Part shown: piece by piece, positions 1 to 22,604 of the stretch | Position numbering within the stretch: the first letter of the stretch is position 1 | How the letters are laid out: every line of letters begins with the position of its first letter | Assembly: GCA_039621445.1 (NCBI GenBank) | Contig: CP154954.1 | Location: 54,556,838 to 54,620,837, forward strand | Direction: 5' to 3' | Source of the DNA: Euglena gracilis | Taxonomy: Eukaryota > Euglenida > Euglenophyceae > Euglenales | Length of the DNA: 64,000 bases | Translations under genes and position numbers: made by a program | Notes under the pieces: generated by a model | What the model saw: only the letters and a program-made list of their open reading frames with translations | Told to the model about the DNA's origin: nothing | The model's database searches: none

Positions 1-1171
1 ACGTTGGATCCCGCCCCGAATTTTACTACTAATACCCCCTTGGGGGGATAACTGGTAAATCCCTGCCGTACACACAAATATGCATGCATGTTTGTATACA
101 TATGTACATGTATGTACTCGCGGCAGGCAAGAACTGTGGAATATTTTCGTCCTCACTAACCTCTTGGACCAAAAAATCTGAGGGTGCCCCGTTATTGGAA
201 CCATCTTTTTCGGCCTTCCCCCTGCCCCGTTATTCGGGCACTGCCCACTCAAAGGGCACTGCCCCGTTATTTGGGGGGGGGTTTAATTGAAAATAAATAT
301 GCCCTTTTGCCTGAACAGGGGTGTTGAATACGTAAAGGAAAGATGTTTTAGAATACCAGGTGCCACAGGAAATAAAGAAGGGATTTTATTCGGAATCTGA
401 TTTGCGCAACTGCGCAAGTTATTGAAGCTTTAACTTTTTTTTGCACAAGTAATTTTCAGTTTTTGTTTGCGTGATTGTCCAAGTAATTCAGTCCATCCTC
501 GCCAACACATTTTAAATCCTATTACGCATCTTCCCTCTAGCTGTAAAACAGAAGTGTTATTTCGAAGTCTTACAGGCTGTAAAGAAATAGTCATTGCAAC
601 CCTTTTGTCGGGCACCGCGTTTCTGTCTTTTCCAGCAGCGTAACAGAGTATGCATGCTGGTGTGTGAAAACTGTCTCCAACTCTATCACTCCAATGGCTA
701 TTTCTGAGGATTTAAGCCTTTGATTAATTAAAAATGTCTTTGTTCAACCCTTTTTCCAGAGTGCGTTTCGGACCTCCATTCATTTGGGCGTGCATCCAGT
801 GCTCCTCAACCTTGCGTCACCGGCCACCTTCCAATGGCAGACAAGAGGGTGGCAGATTTCCGAACCCCCCCCCCCCGAAAGGGCAGAATATCCTTTCTGG
901 CAGCAGTATTTACTGGGTGTATACTCTTCAGAGTTGTGTACCTGTCAATCAGCTCCCATCTATAAGACCACAGAGATTCACGGATTGTATTTTCGGAATT
1001 GTCTTGTGCTGATTTTCAATTTGAATTTGAACCTTCGAATTCGACAGTTATGGGCTGGTTTTTATTGTTCGTTTTGAAGAGTCGTGTTGTTGCATCCCAC
1101 CACAAAGTTGTTTTGCTTGTCCTTCTCCAATGCAATGGCCGAGTCTGCCATGGTTCGGTCCACAGGAGCGC
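1..1171. other. non-coding stretch upstream of the first recognisable KptA exon
   Basis: AT-rich sequence with short C/G runs and no reading frame that I can match to the missing N-terminal part of the KptA protein. The conserved N-terminal RHG segment of that family should be encoded 5' of about 1,170. I did not find it here, so it probably lies left of the window or in an exon too short to recognise. Confidence 0.4.
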
Positions 1172-4100
1172 TTTTCATCTGCGCGCAGCAGGGGCACTCC
1201 CTGGAGGTGCCGGAACTGCACTTGCAACCCATCACCCGGCCTGAGGATGCCCCCATCTGCATCCATGGCATGCCATTGCGTTTTCGTCGTTGTGCAGTTG
1301 ACCTCTTCCACCCCTCCTGGGCCAAGTGGGGGTCTGGGATCCCGGAACCGAAATTTTTTTCTTCCCTGGCACTTTGTGCTGGAAAACTAATGTTTTTTTT
1401 AAAAAAAAACGTAACGTGCACGTTGAAAGGTATTTGTTGTATGTTTTTTTCTCAAAAAAACACTTTTGGAATATTTACTTTGGTTAATTATTTTTGGTTC
1501 AAATTAAAGAGGTGGGGCGGTGCCCCCCCCCCCCCTGGACTGGAGGGGGTCCAGACCACCCCCCCCACCTGCCAAGGGGGTCCGGACCGACCTGGGGAGT
1601 TATCCGGGACCCCCCCCCCCAAACGGTCAAAATTTTCCATTCCTCCTTTGCGAAAATTCTTGTTTGCATTTTTGTCAAAAATTTTTTTGCCCAAAAAGTG
1701 CCCAAAATGGCATTTTGGGCCGTTTTTGTGGGGGGGGTCAATTTTTTTTTCGGTCCGGCGCCTCGCGAAAATCGGTCACCCGGACCGCGCCACTGTTTAG
1801 CCGGGGAGGGTGTCCCCCCCTCACTCCTGGACTGGAGGAGGGTCCGACCCCCCCCACCTGCCCTTAAATCGAAACCTGGCTGGCCCCCAGGCCCGGGCCG
1901 TATGGGAATATGCCTGGTGGGGGCTACCAGGGCATTAACTGAGAGGGGGGAGGGGGTGGTCCTGGACTGGGGAGTTGCGCCCATCTGAATTTGGTGGAAT
2001 GTGCCTTAGGCTGTGGGCAGCGACATGGCAGGGAGTGCGATATACAATTGTCAGGTTTGGTTTGGGGTGGGGTTGACCACGGGGGGATTTTTGCATTATG
2101 TGGTGGGCATTGGAGTTTGGGATTTTTATACGACCACCTGTTATTTTTATACGACCACCCGGGAAGTGTCCGGAAGTGCCATGGAAGCACCCGAAAAAAA
2201 GTCAAGTGTTCGAGTCAGTTGTATTCATGCGGTTTCTTTGCAAAGCGATAGCCTTCCAAAAGTTGGCCGGCGAGGGGAGGACAGGGTCTCCCTTGTTGGC
2301 AGGGACCTTCTACAGCCGATGGGGCGAAATAGTGCAATCGGGGTTGTCCCCGATGACGAGGCAGCACATTCATTTCGCCACGCAGCCCCCGGATTTCAAA
2401 GGCCACATCCCCGGTATGCCAATTAAGGCGTCGCTGTGGCGGATTCCGCACTTCCACCGCCTCAGAAAATCATATCGGTGCTTCTGCATTTTCTCACCTT
2501 TCATTTTCTCACTCTCTCAAAGAGCCAGAATCTGCCCAAATTAGCTTTCAGTTTTTTTGTGGAGTACACCCCCCTCCGCAATTCTGCAAAGGAAATCACC
2601 CTGAAAGCATTTTTTTTGCCATCATTTGCGGGTTGTTGCATTATTGTCACAGTCTCCAAATTTCCCCTCTTCTTCCTCCTGGTTTTTTTTTTAAATCGCA
2701 TGTCAGTTTCACGCCTCCTCCGACCAAGAAGCATTGCCTTTTGGCCGGGCAGTCTGCAAGATGGTTTATTATTGTTGTGATTATTTCATGGCTGATCCCA
2801 TGTTCATTGTGATGTTTTTTTTTATTGTGTCTTGGAAAGTTGCTTCTGCCGACACATTGCCTGGATTTCAATTGCAGGGTTGCGGGCTCGAGCCGAGGTT
2901 CTGATTCATCTGAATGTGGCCAAATGCTTACAAGGTGCAGCGCTGCACCGTCAATGCACAGAATTATTTTTGTTAGCAGTTGGGCCAGAAACGAATGAAC
3001 GCCCATTTGCACAATGTCGATGGGCGTGACGTTATTTGGTCTTGCGCAAATGCATCTGGATCATTACCTATTCATGCCATCAATTACAACGTATTATTTG
3101 GTGTTGTTCGACAATTCCAACGTTTTGGGACACCATGGGAGCCATTTCGTTGTAAGCAAGGACGCCCCCCTCTAATCTTTCATGACGTACCCTTTGACCC
3201 CCCCAATTTTTTTTGTTGCGTTATAAAACTGTAAAACTTTGTTGGACTTGGTAACTCTGCCCGTCACTGGCCACTAAAATTTTGGACGCAGAAGGAGAAG
3301 GAATGCTTGCCTTTCAACTTTCGGACCCCCATTCTGTACCGGCAACCATCTCAATGCCCACATTGCTCATATTGTGATTCAATTTGAGCTCTTGTGCATG
3401 GCAGCCCTGTGACGGGTGGGTGGGAAGCGGCCAAGGCAGGGTTGTATGTTTGAGGAGTGCCCTGTCCAAACTTCTGGCTTTTGGTGGGGGTGTCCCCCCC
3501 CCCTTTGACCCCCCAGGGGAGGGGTCTGGACCCCCCCGACCAAGGTGCTTCCCGACTGACCCCAGGACCCCCAAAAGGTCAACATTTTGCTTCTGGCGCT
3601 TTGGACTGCCTTTTAGGACAATCTTGACAGAATTTTTGCCTAAAAAGTGCCCAAAAGTGCATTTTGGGTCGATTTGGGAGTAAAATGTTTTCAGCCCAGC
3701 GCAAGTGCTGGGCCAAAGGTCAGTCAATTTGGGCCATGCCTCTGTTTAGGTGGGGAGAGTGACCCCCCCCCCTGTTTGCTATGCGGCTGTTTGTTTGTTT
3801 GGTTACTTGTATCCCGCCTTCTGGCCTGGTGTTCTCTTCCACCTCTGGCCAATTTGTCTGTGTTTGTGGAGGGTGTCCCCCCCCCCCCGACCTCAGGGGT
3901 GGCCCGACCCTTTTCATGGAACCCTGGGCCAAGGGCCCCGGTAATGGCAACAATGCGACTGTCATGAAAGTACAAAATGGATACAGACTTCCGATCCCCC
4001 ACCAAGTTTTAGGTCAATTTTTTCCTCAGGCGCCGTGGAAAGTTTTCTGCGCTTCTGCGGTGCCGTGGTGGGTGGGGGGCCATCTCGTACGGCCCTTCCC

Positions 4101-4594
4101 CCGGAGCGAGATCTACCACGCCGTCTTGAGGGCATTCAACACTGCCCAACAATTGGTGGAGCCGCGTCTGCGTTGGGGGGATATGGGTTGCACAACGGGG
4201 GGTTCCTTTGGGATCTGGAGTGGGTTGTGGTGGGAGGTGCTGCCACACTTGCCATGCAAAAAAAATTCACGCCATAACATTCATGTTTTTTAAACCCCTT
4301 TTTTGCTTTTTTTTTTGCAAAATCGACGAAAAACCTGAAGATTTGCATTTTCTTGCATGGTTTTTAATTATTTGCACAAGGGATTTGGTAGATGTAGAGC
4401 ACTCCATATGTCACACGTGGAATTGACTCCATGTGCCCATTTTTTTCCGTGTGTGTTGCCCCTCAGATGGGATGGCGCTCTTCCGCAGCGGCAACGACGT
4501 TATTCTGACCAGCGGCCTCCAGGGGCGGGTCCCCGCCGACTACTTCCAGTATGTCGAAGACGCGAGCACCCACCACCGCCTGTGGCCCCGCTGA
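1172..4594 (+). CDS. TRPT1-like: tRNA 2'-phosphotransferase (KptA/TPT1 family), 3' part of a multi-exon gene
   Basis: The family removes the 2'-phosphate left at the splice junction by tRNA ligation, transferring it to NAD+. Four exons join in frame: about 1,172-1,267, 2,303-2,413, 2,878-2,934 and 4,467-4,594 (TGA). Exon 1 encodes QQGHSLEVPEL, exon 2 GTFYSRWGEIVQSGLS followed by RQHIHFA, exon 3 EVLIHLNVAKCLQ, exon 4 GMALFRSGNDVILTSG then VPADYF. These are the consecutive conserved blocks of the family, ending at the usual C-terminus. Introns 2 and 3 are GT-AG; intron 1 uses a GC donor (CATG/gcatgc) and an AG acceptor, all phase 1. The N-terminal exon(s) are not visible. In the block normally written RANQGHS the Arg is Cys (CAQQGHS); in the family this Arg is catalytic, so activity is open to doubt. 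The exact start of the first listed exon is uncertain. Confidence 0.85.
1496..1880. repeat. MITE family A copy in KptA intron 1
   Basis: Shares the family A order of segments: GGTGGGG...CCCCCC hairpin, a GGGGTCCGGACCGACC block, a T/A-rich core with GCCCAAAAAGTGCCCAAAATGG, the phrase CGCCACTGTTTAG, a second GTCCCCCCC block, and an end CCTTAAATCGAAACCTGG. The right terminus is close to the family end; the left one is eroded. It lies wholly within an intron. Confidence 0.6.
3440..3775. repeat. MITE family A copy (eroded) in KptA intron 3
   Basis: Contains GGTGGGGGTGTCCCCCC, GGGGTCTGGACCCCCCCGACC, AAAAGGTCAACATTTTGC, AAAAAGTGCCCAAAAGTGCA and CTCTGTTTAGGTGGGG in the same order as the better copies at 14,306 and 33,004. 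Terminal inverted repeats are not recognisable, so it is a decayed or truncated copy. Confidence 0.5.
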
Positions 4595-4660
4595 CCGTTG
4601 ACTGCCCTGCACTCGACCACTCGGCCATTTGCAACACCTTGTTGGTTGACTTTGGTGCAG

Positions 4661-5530
4661 GGGTTGCTGTACTCACGTCCGACGCCGAAGGTGCAGGCTA
4701 CCCCAGGGTTGTACGGGAAGCTCCGCAGACATGAGGTAGGTGGTGGGGGGTCACCTCCCCCTCCTAGGGGGGTAAGGTGGTAGGGGGGGGGTCCCCCAAC
4801 CCACCCCCCTAGTTTTGGAAGGGGGGGGGGTCCCCCACCCCCCTCTGCGGGGGCAAAACAAAAAAAACTTCCGGCGCTTCGCACCAGGTGTGTATTTTAG
4901 GACCCTCTTGAGGCTCAATATGAAATTTTGCACTCAAAGACGAGAAGTTCCGGCGACCGAAAACTAGGGGTAGGAGGGGGGGCCCTCCTAGTTTTGAAAG
5001 GGGACCCCCCCTCCTCCAAGGTTCCAAGGCAACCCCCCAAAAAGAAACTTTTTGGGGGAAATTTACGTGGATCGGACCCAGCCTGACACAGCAACCCCCC
5101 CAGAGGGGTTTGTGTGCTTTGAACAGGTGCCACGTTCCAGAAGCACCCATTTCCCTGATTGTTATAGAGAAGCTAGGCGGTCTGTCAGATGTTGATTGTG
5201 TGGAAGATGTTGGCGATCAGGCAGAAAGCCGTCCGAACGGTGGCAAACTGGGTTTGTCGTGCCACTGAATCAGTTTGCCTTGTTCCAATGCATGTCGCCT
5301 GCTGGTGTGGGATTCTGGCGGACCGCAGGTGCTTGGGGGGGTCCCCCCCCTGCCCGCCGACCGCCCCGCCCCCCGACTGGGCGGCCGCCCATTTCCCGGA
5401 CCCCGCCGTGCCAGTCTGGACCGACGGTGGCCGCGCCACCGGCGAATTCGTGCTGGACACTGCCTGGGCCCTGACGTGCCTCACTGCGGCGCTGAACCCC
5501 AGTTGTCAGTGTTCCGTGCATTCGGAATGA
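4661..5530 (+). CDS. possible exons of an unidentified gene between KptA and heme oxygenase
   Basis: Three stretches look exonic. 4,661-4,735 has a strong acceptor (ggtgcag) and donor (GAG/gtaggt). 5,189-5,328 is preceded by tctgtcag and followed by CGCAG/gtgctt. From about 5,375 a GC-rich frame reads DWAAAHFPDPAVPVW, TGEFVLDTAWALTCL and on to a stop near 5,530. I recognise no family. The reading frame of the first two exons is not settled, because more than one frame is open. Codon third positions in the last stretch are mostly G or C, as in the identified exons. It could be a short gene of its own; the KptA stop at 4,594 argues against it belonging to that gene. Confidence 0.35.
4740..5045. 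repeat. C/G-run hairpin repeats
   Basis: Repeated complementary blocks such as CCCCCCTAGTTTTGGAAGGGGGGG and AAAACTAGGGG...CCTCCTAGTTTTG can fold back on each other. No gene is visible. It resembles the C/G-rich inverted-repeat elements elsewhere in the window but does not match families A-C. Confidence 0.4.
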
Positions 5531-6054
5531 ATTGGCTTCTGACGGTTGAGGCTGTCCCGGACCTTTTTGTTTGGGCCTCGCCTGCCTGTGACCCAACCGT
5601 CTGCCAATTCCTTGCCACCGGTCGCCACCGGTCGCCTGCCACCGTTTCCTCGCCCTGTTCTCTCTGCAGCCCCGTACTCCCCTACCTTCCCTCTGTGCCG
5701 TCTCCCCCCTACCGCCACCAATGGCAGTCCCCGCCTGGGCCCGGGCCACGCAGTTGCCTAAGTCAGAGTTTCACATTAATATATTTTTTTTTGTGCTGCT
5801 GGCTCAAACATAATTTTTAATATCATAAATTTAATAATATTTTAATATAATTTTTCGTGCTGCCGGCTCAAAACCACCATTTGCGTCGAAAGTTTTCTGG
5901 GAAATGCCCTTTGATGTCCCAATTTTTCTTAGGGTCCCGATTTTTTACGGGGTGCCAGGCTAGGCTGGCTGGGTGGGTGGGGTTTGTTGAAAGAAGCTTG
6001 TACTGAACACCAGCACGCCTGCTTTCGTCAAACTAGCCCCTGTTGGGCAACTGG

Positions 6055-16806
<10,752 letters not shown>

Positions 16807-18493
16807 GGCCTGTCCCAGGGGGTGCCAGGGAGCTGCATAGGCGCCGGGAGGCCCCCACCCTGGGGTGAGAAGATGGTCGCAAGCCAGCGTCGGGTCTCCA
16901 CCTCCCAGGGGGGGGGCAGGGGGGAATGTTGTGGGGTCTTGGGTGTACGCTTCCTTGCAAGGTCTGGTACTCAGGACTTGCTTGGCCACGGGCTTGCAGT
17001 TATTTGCCTGCCCTCATATCCGACTGAACATTGTTCGCCAGGTAGTGACTGTCCCTGTGGGGGGGTCCACCGACTCAGGGGAAGGTTGCAATTACCCACC
17101 TCTGGCTTGCCGTTCGTCACTCCCTGTTCCACTCTCCGCCCCTCTCTTCCCCGGGCAGCTGTGCTCCCCTCCAGCACGTATCGCCGCAGGCGCCAATTGC
17201 CCCCTCAAGCTCTCACCCGCTGCCCTCACTGTGTTGCCTTCGCCTTCGCTGCTCTCTGTGTGTGCTTCCGTTCGGGAGCCCATCCACCACGCTGAAACAC
17301 AAACATACAATCGCCTGCCCCTTGTTGATTTTTTTTTTGCTCATGGAAAGGAATTCCACGGCGGCGGCTTGTTCCAACCAAGCCATTGGTCTAACCTATC
17401 CATAAGTGCTGGCTCTCGCAATAACACAGGTTTTTATTTTTTTTTTTAAAAAGGGGTTGGCGAGAAATAAATCTGGGTTGATTTTTTTCGTTTCAGAAGG
17501 AAGGTTGATGCCAGAAGGATGATGCCAATTTCAATGAGAAAATTGTCATCTTTTTTTTTGTTTCCAACTGGAAACAAAAACAAGCTGAAAGAGATCGCCA
17601 ACTTCCAAGCGGATGACCACGCACAGGGAAACATTACCTAGTATGTGTTCTGGCTAGGCACACACTTTTGAAGGAACTTGTGGGGATCATACACATATTC
17701 TGTACGCAAATTCACCAACCTGGGGGGTTGGCCCCAGCCTCGCAGGGAGGGAGTGGGGCTGGGAGTCGGGTCGGTTAGGTCCCTTGAAGAGGGATTTTTT
17801 TTTAGGGGTTTTGTTTTTTCTTGTTTTGTTGGTTTGTTTTCCCTGGCGTGAAGCCCCGATTTTTTTTTGGCCCAAATGTGGCAATGGGACAACTTCCCAA
17901 AAGCTGGCCCCCGAACGGCCCCAAAAAGACTCCTTCCCCTGTATCAACTCCTCAATCTCAGGACATATCTGTTGTTTCCCATCCAAATGTCTTCGGCGGG
18001 TGGTTGTATAATTTGCATTTTTTTTGTATAATCAAAACTCTTTGCATTTTTTGCATAATCAAAACCCTTGAGAATTTGCACCTTTGTACTTTTCAGCTTT
18101 TCTGGATAATTTGCATTTTTTGCATATGAAAATTTGTGAAAAGTCGCATTTTTTGATTTTTTTTTTTGCGTATTTTGCCTTTGCGATTTTTTTTTGGGCA
18201 TTTACACAGGCAAATTTCTCCACAAAGCAGTAGCTGAATAACGAAATGTAAGTGGATGCAACTAGGTGAATCAACCATACCACTTCAAAAGTTTGTGTCA
18301 CTTTCTCCTTTTATGTTGCATTTTTGGAGCGGATGAAATTTTTCTAAGTCCTCTGCGGTGGAAGAGTGTACAGTGTGGAGCTCCTAAAGGAATTTATTCA
18401 CAATTTGTTGCATATTTTCCCCCCCTGTCTTAGGTTGAGGCAGGAAAGGTGAAATTGAGGGAATTTTTCTTGGGTTTCTTGTGTTGTAATGAA
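16807..18493. other. intergenic/intron sequence with no assigned gene
   Basis: A possible exon near 16,999-17,090 follows cttgcag and reads LFACPHIRLNIVRQVVTV, but it has no clear partner. The rest is AT/GC-patchy sequence with a TTTTGCATAA-rich patch (18,000-18,130) and T/A runs. Nothing else is supportable. Confidence 0.3.
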
Positions 18494-20160
18494 ATGTTGT
18501 CCGCCGGATACTCCCCAGCGAACGCATCGACCCAAGATTTGTCAGTGGAGCAGGCACACATGCGCGCGCACCCACCCACCCACCGTCTCACACACACCAA
18601 CCCACCCACCCACCCACCCACCCACCCACCCACCCATCCACCCACGCAAACCACCCTCACACCCAAGGCTGTATGGGAATCCCCGCAACCCTTTGGTTGG
18701 TGGGTTGGGGGGTCGACCACACCAGGCCTTCCCGTATTTCTGGGGGCGCCGATTTCTAGGTCAAAATTTTCCTTTGTACGCCATCAGCGCCAAAGGGCTT
18801 TTCTTTGGCGGGTGCCATGGTGGTTGGGGGGGGTCTGACCACCCCCCACCAGCACCACCCATCCACACACCTGCAGGCCTATGAGCCTTCCATCTCAGAT
18901 GTGACGATGGCACGCCCCAGTCGGCAATCCGGGGACGCCCCCTTCCAAGTCCCCTTCCGGCGCCCAACCTATGGGGCGTCCAATATTATGGACTCCAGCG
19001 AGGACGCCATTGCTTCCCTGGACGAGTTGATCGGCAATGAGTTGGGCAGCGGGTGAGCCTCCCTGCCACCCATCCCCCGCACCATCCCCCGCATATTTTT
19101 CCATAGTAGCAGGGTCCCCCCCTCAGGGTTCGAGACAAGGAGGGTGTACAGGGTTTAGGTGAGGGGTGTCCCTCCCCCTCCTCCCACGAGGGTTCCGCCC
19201 CCCTCCCACCTCCCACCAGGGCGGTCCGTAAGGGACGGGATCTTTTTTTTTTTTTTTTTGTTAAGGACCGCCCCCCCCCCCCCCAATATGCAGAAAGGCC
19301 CCTACACCATTGGTTTTTTTCAACACCTGCCAAGTGCAACGTCCGATCGCAGATTGACACGTAATTTGCCCTTTGGAACCCCATATTTTCCTCCATATAT
19401 AAACGGCAACAAGATTCTATTTGCCCCCCGGGGGCCAAGTAGAATCTCCAGGGGGGGGTCCGAGTAGCATCTCCCGATTCCGACCTTCAGGAGAATTTGG
19501 GGTTATTTTTCGGGATAGGGTCAGGTGTGCGACCGGATTCCCGGCGGGTACTCCCTTTCCGGAATTTAGGGAGCGGTTCGGCCGCGTTCCTGACGGTTTC
19601 TGACCCAATCGGGGTCGATTTTTGGTAAACTTACGACAGAAGGGTGACCCAAAAATCTTCCAAAACCGGCGACCTAACTTTCGGCCTAACTTTGATCCCA
19701 AAAAGTGCCCATTTTCGGCACGCCAGTCCTAACCCTAACCCTATTCCTCCAATTAAGTGCCGAATCTCCCCGGATCCGACCGATTTGGCCTGGATGTGGC
19801 ATCGTTCCCCGCGGGACCGAAACAGGGGGAAGGTCGGACGCGGGGGATGCTACTCAGACCCCCCCCCCCCTGGAGATTCTCCTTGGCCCCCCGGGGGGGG
19901 GGCAAGTAGAATCTTGCTGCCATATAAACATCTCTTATTTTTTTGTCTGTTGTTACAGGGATGTGTGCAACCAGCAAGCTGCCGAGCGGAGGAAGGAGAA
20001 GGAGCGGAAGCAAGCCCTTTGGAAGCCGCTGCTCACAATTTTGTTCAATCCGTCACCGGATTCGGACGACGATTGTGAGCGTCGCACTGGAAAAAAAGTT
20101 CGTTTTTCCGATTCGTCACTTTATCAAAGGCGGGAATCCTACACCCCTGGTCACAAGTAG
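18494..20160 (+). CDS. small unidentified protein with a C-terminal PP1-docking-like motif
   Basis: Three exons: 18,494-18,544 (or to 18,553 with a GC donor), 18,877-19,052 and 19,959-20,160 (TAG). Intron ends are TCA/gtggag...ctgcag and AGCGG/gtgagc...gttacag, with phases matching (0, then 2). The protein is about 143 residues. The middle exon is Ser/Pro-rich then acidic (SSEDAIASLDELIGNELGSG). The last exon starts with a charged helix (AAERRKEKERKQALWKPLL), then an acidic DSDDD cluster, then GKKVRFSDSS. K-V-x-F in a basic/acidic setting is the RVxF protein phosphatase 1 docking motif, so a PP1-binding regulator is possible but unproven. The start ATG is the first in frame; no signal peptide. 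No family recognised. Confidence 0.55.
18580..18652. repeat. (CCCA)n microsatellite in an intron
   Basis: CACCCACCCACC array interrupted by GTCTCACACACCAA; it lies in intron 1 of the 18,494-20,160 gene. Confidence 0.85.
18660..18870. repeat. dispersed repeat family D, copy 1
   Basis: Shares with 47,730-48,010 the ordered segments TGTATGGGAATCCC, GGGGGGTCGACC, CCAGGCCTTCCCG, GGCGCCGATTT, TTTCCTTTG..GCGCCAAAG and a terminal GGGGGGGTCTGACCACCCCC. It is intron-located and non-coding. Confidence 0.45.
19404..19922. mobile_element. MITE family B, copy 1
   Basis: A 519-bp element with about 90-bp terminal inverted repeats: left CGGCAACAAGATTCTATTTG, right CAAGTAGAATCTTGCTGCC. Each arm contains a C/G run then AGTAGAATCTCCAGGGG. 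The interior holds CCTAACCCTAACCCTATTCC and a block matching 43,907-44,437 in the same orientation. No coding capacity. It lies in intron 2 of the 18,494-20,160 gene, flanked by ATATAAA-like sequence. Confidence 0.8.
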
Positions 20161-22377
20161 GGGGTGCTTCCCATTGCGGATTGGACGGAGAGTGACGCCT
20201 GCATTTTTTAGAAGGGCGGGAAACCTGTGGGCATCTGCCCTCCAAAAGTACCCCGGAGCCAAATTTTTGTTGTCCCCACCTCTGGGGGGGGATGCCGAGG
20301 TGTGACAGGTGAAGAAAGGGCACCCACCTAGCGCACCCTCCTAATTTTCGTCGTTCCAGCAGTCTGGAACTTAGGCGTCCCAACTCGCAGTCAAGGTTTT
20401 CAATTTTCTACTGCATATGTGCGAAATTTTGCACTCTTTTTGAAGCCCCACTTTGAGACCCTTCTGTCCGGAGCACTGCTGTAAGGAACTAACCAGGTGC
20501 ACAGGTTTGGGGGCCCCTGCTCCAGAAGAGCAGATCCAGCCATAGCTGGATACGGAACAGTTATGTGCACAGCGGATATGGCCATTGTGCACATGTGCTC
20601 TGGCTGCACACTGCGCATGTGTGCAGTGCACGACCACAACTTAATTTTTCTGAAGGCGCCGAGAAAAGATGTTATCCTTACGCCATGTGGCCCCCCCGAA
20701 TTCTCCATTTGCAAATCACACAAAAACCCAACATGGCCGCTCATTTTGGGCAGCTGTGTTGGGGCCGCTTCTTGAGAGGAGCCATTCCTTTGAAAGAGCG
20801 TGGGCCAAGACTTAGGGTTTTTGATTAAGGGGGAGGGGAGGGGCCTCACACATGAGTGTATATCAGCATGTGTATTACATGCCCATGTATTGGATGCACT
20901 GCAATCTGATCCATTGTGGCATTTGGACATCTCAAAGGTTGAATGACATTTAATCTGTCTTTCTTTTGTATTTGAGCCTTTTTTTGGATGGTTGACCCAG
21001 TCAATGCAATCATTTTTGCAACTACAGATAACTTGGACAACTGCGGATAGCTACGGAAAACTCCAGATAAAAATTCAGAGACGTGAGCCCTCCAACTGCG
21101 GGTAAGCACCGTAAACAGCCTATTCTGATGCATCAATGAAGAATAACGCTTTGTGTCAGCTCCTGTTTCAGGATGTGTCCATTTATTCATTTGTCAAATG
21201 CCGTCAGAAGCAGAAACCATGGGCACACATCCCCATGTTACGACTGTTCAAAATTTTGGTCAATTCCAGCATCAAACACCTCGAAACAGGAGGGACGAGT
21301 AAGTTTTTTTCCCCTTGAGAACCCCTTTGGGCCAAAGGGCCGACCAAGGGCCGGGCTGGGGCTTGAACAGGGTCGAAAATCAAAAATTCGAAAAACACAT
21401 TTTTGACGCTTTGGGTGGATCGGCGATGGTCCAAGGATGAGAGGAATCAATTCTTGTCCCAGTGTCGACCTGTTCTTGCCAAAAATGCGCCAAATTTCCT
21501 TGCCCATTTTTCCTGTGTATTTTGCATTGAGTGTGCTGGGACAGCCAAGTTTTTTTTTTCATTTCCTTGAGGACCGCCCTGCCTCCCACAGGGTCTGGAC
21601 CGACCCCAGGGGGGCACCTGGGACCCTCCAAAGGTTATTCTTTTCTTTCCTTCCTCCACTTTGTGCTAAGCGAGGTCCGACAATATGGATCCTTGAAAAA
21701 ATACAAAAACCAAGAAGTTTGGTGCATTTTTTTTGGCGGTTCATTTGGCTGTTACATAAATGCCAAAAAGCATGATTTTGGGAACAAGTTGATTACAAAG
21801 ACATGTTTTTTTGCGCGGTCAAAAAAAAGTTGAAAACCAAATGAATGGTGAAAAATTTGGTCCTGACCCCCCCCCGGGAAACTGTCACGTGTTGGGTCCG
21901 TGAGCACAGTCAAGCCAGCGAGCACAAAGGTAGGCGACAGATCCCTATAGTGACAGCCCTTATATATTGAACCTTGTTCCCCCAACTTTGGTGTGGATGC
22001 TGCTTCTTGTTGTCGTGGCAAATTGTGATCAGAACGTGCGTTTTCCGACCCCCCCACCCGGCGTCCCGTTTTTTTTTTGACCTAAAACACACACATTTTA
22101 GGTCATTTCTGGGTCAAAAATTTCGAAAAACATCGGTTTTTTTTGCCTGAAAGGACGTTTTTTTTTTTTGGCCTCCCGGACATAGAAAAACTGTTTTTGA
22201 GCCGAAATGAGCGTTTTTTGATCCCTGGCCCCCCGTTTTCAGCCCGAAACCCATGGAGTTTGGGTCATTTCCGGGTCCGTCGGAAAAATTAGAAACAGGA
22301 GGGGGGATTGGAACGCCTTTGCAACCCCCCCCCCCCGGATATACCCCCCCCACCCTCAAGTGGCCCTCCGCTGGCAG
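20161..22377. other. no gene recognised; GTGCAC-rich and T-run sequence
   Basis: Includes a GTGCACATGTGC-type patch (20,555-20,640) and poly-T/poly-C stretches. Open frames are short and overlap each other. I see no splice-bounded exon that I would defend. Confidence 0.3.
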
Positions 22378-22556
22378 TGAGCCAGTTCAAGGGACGCAAT
22401 GGCTGGGGTGCTTCTCGGGTCAAGCCGGTGTTCGGCGCCCTCGGGGAGGGCTGGGCCATCGCTGCCGCGGAGCAGAGCCGCCACCGCTTCCTGTCCACCG
22501 GCAGTCGAGCCCAGCCCGCCCCAACCCTGGCCGATGGAGTGGGGGAGGACTCATGA
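22378..22556 (+). CDS. 3'-terminal exon of an unidentified gene
   Basis: The acceptor ctggcag at 22,377 opens a GC-rich frame to a TGA at 22,554: SQFKGRNGWGASRVKPVFG, then EGWAIAAAEQSRHRFLS and a Pro/Ala-rich tail. A nonconventional end (CTG at 22,371 followed by five bases) would place the exon start at 22,379. No family recognised and the upstream exons were not found. Confidence 0.45.
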
Positions 22557-22604
22557 TTTTTCTTGTGGTGAATCATGATTTTTCTTCTTTTTTTTCGCCC
22601 CACA

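Noticed and set aside
1499-1988. Gly/Pro-rich frames on both strands
   Set aside because: They follow the C/G hairpins of a family A MITE; similar frames recur in every copy (25,440, 33,040) and none has splice logic.
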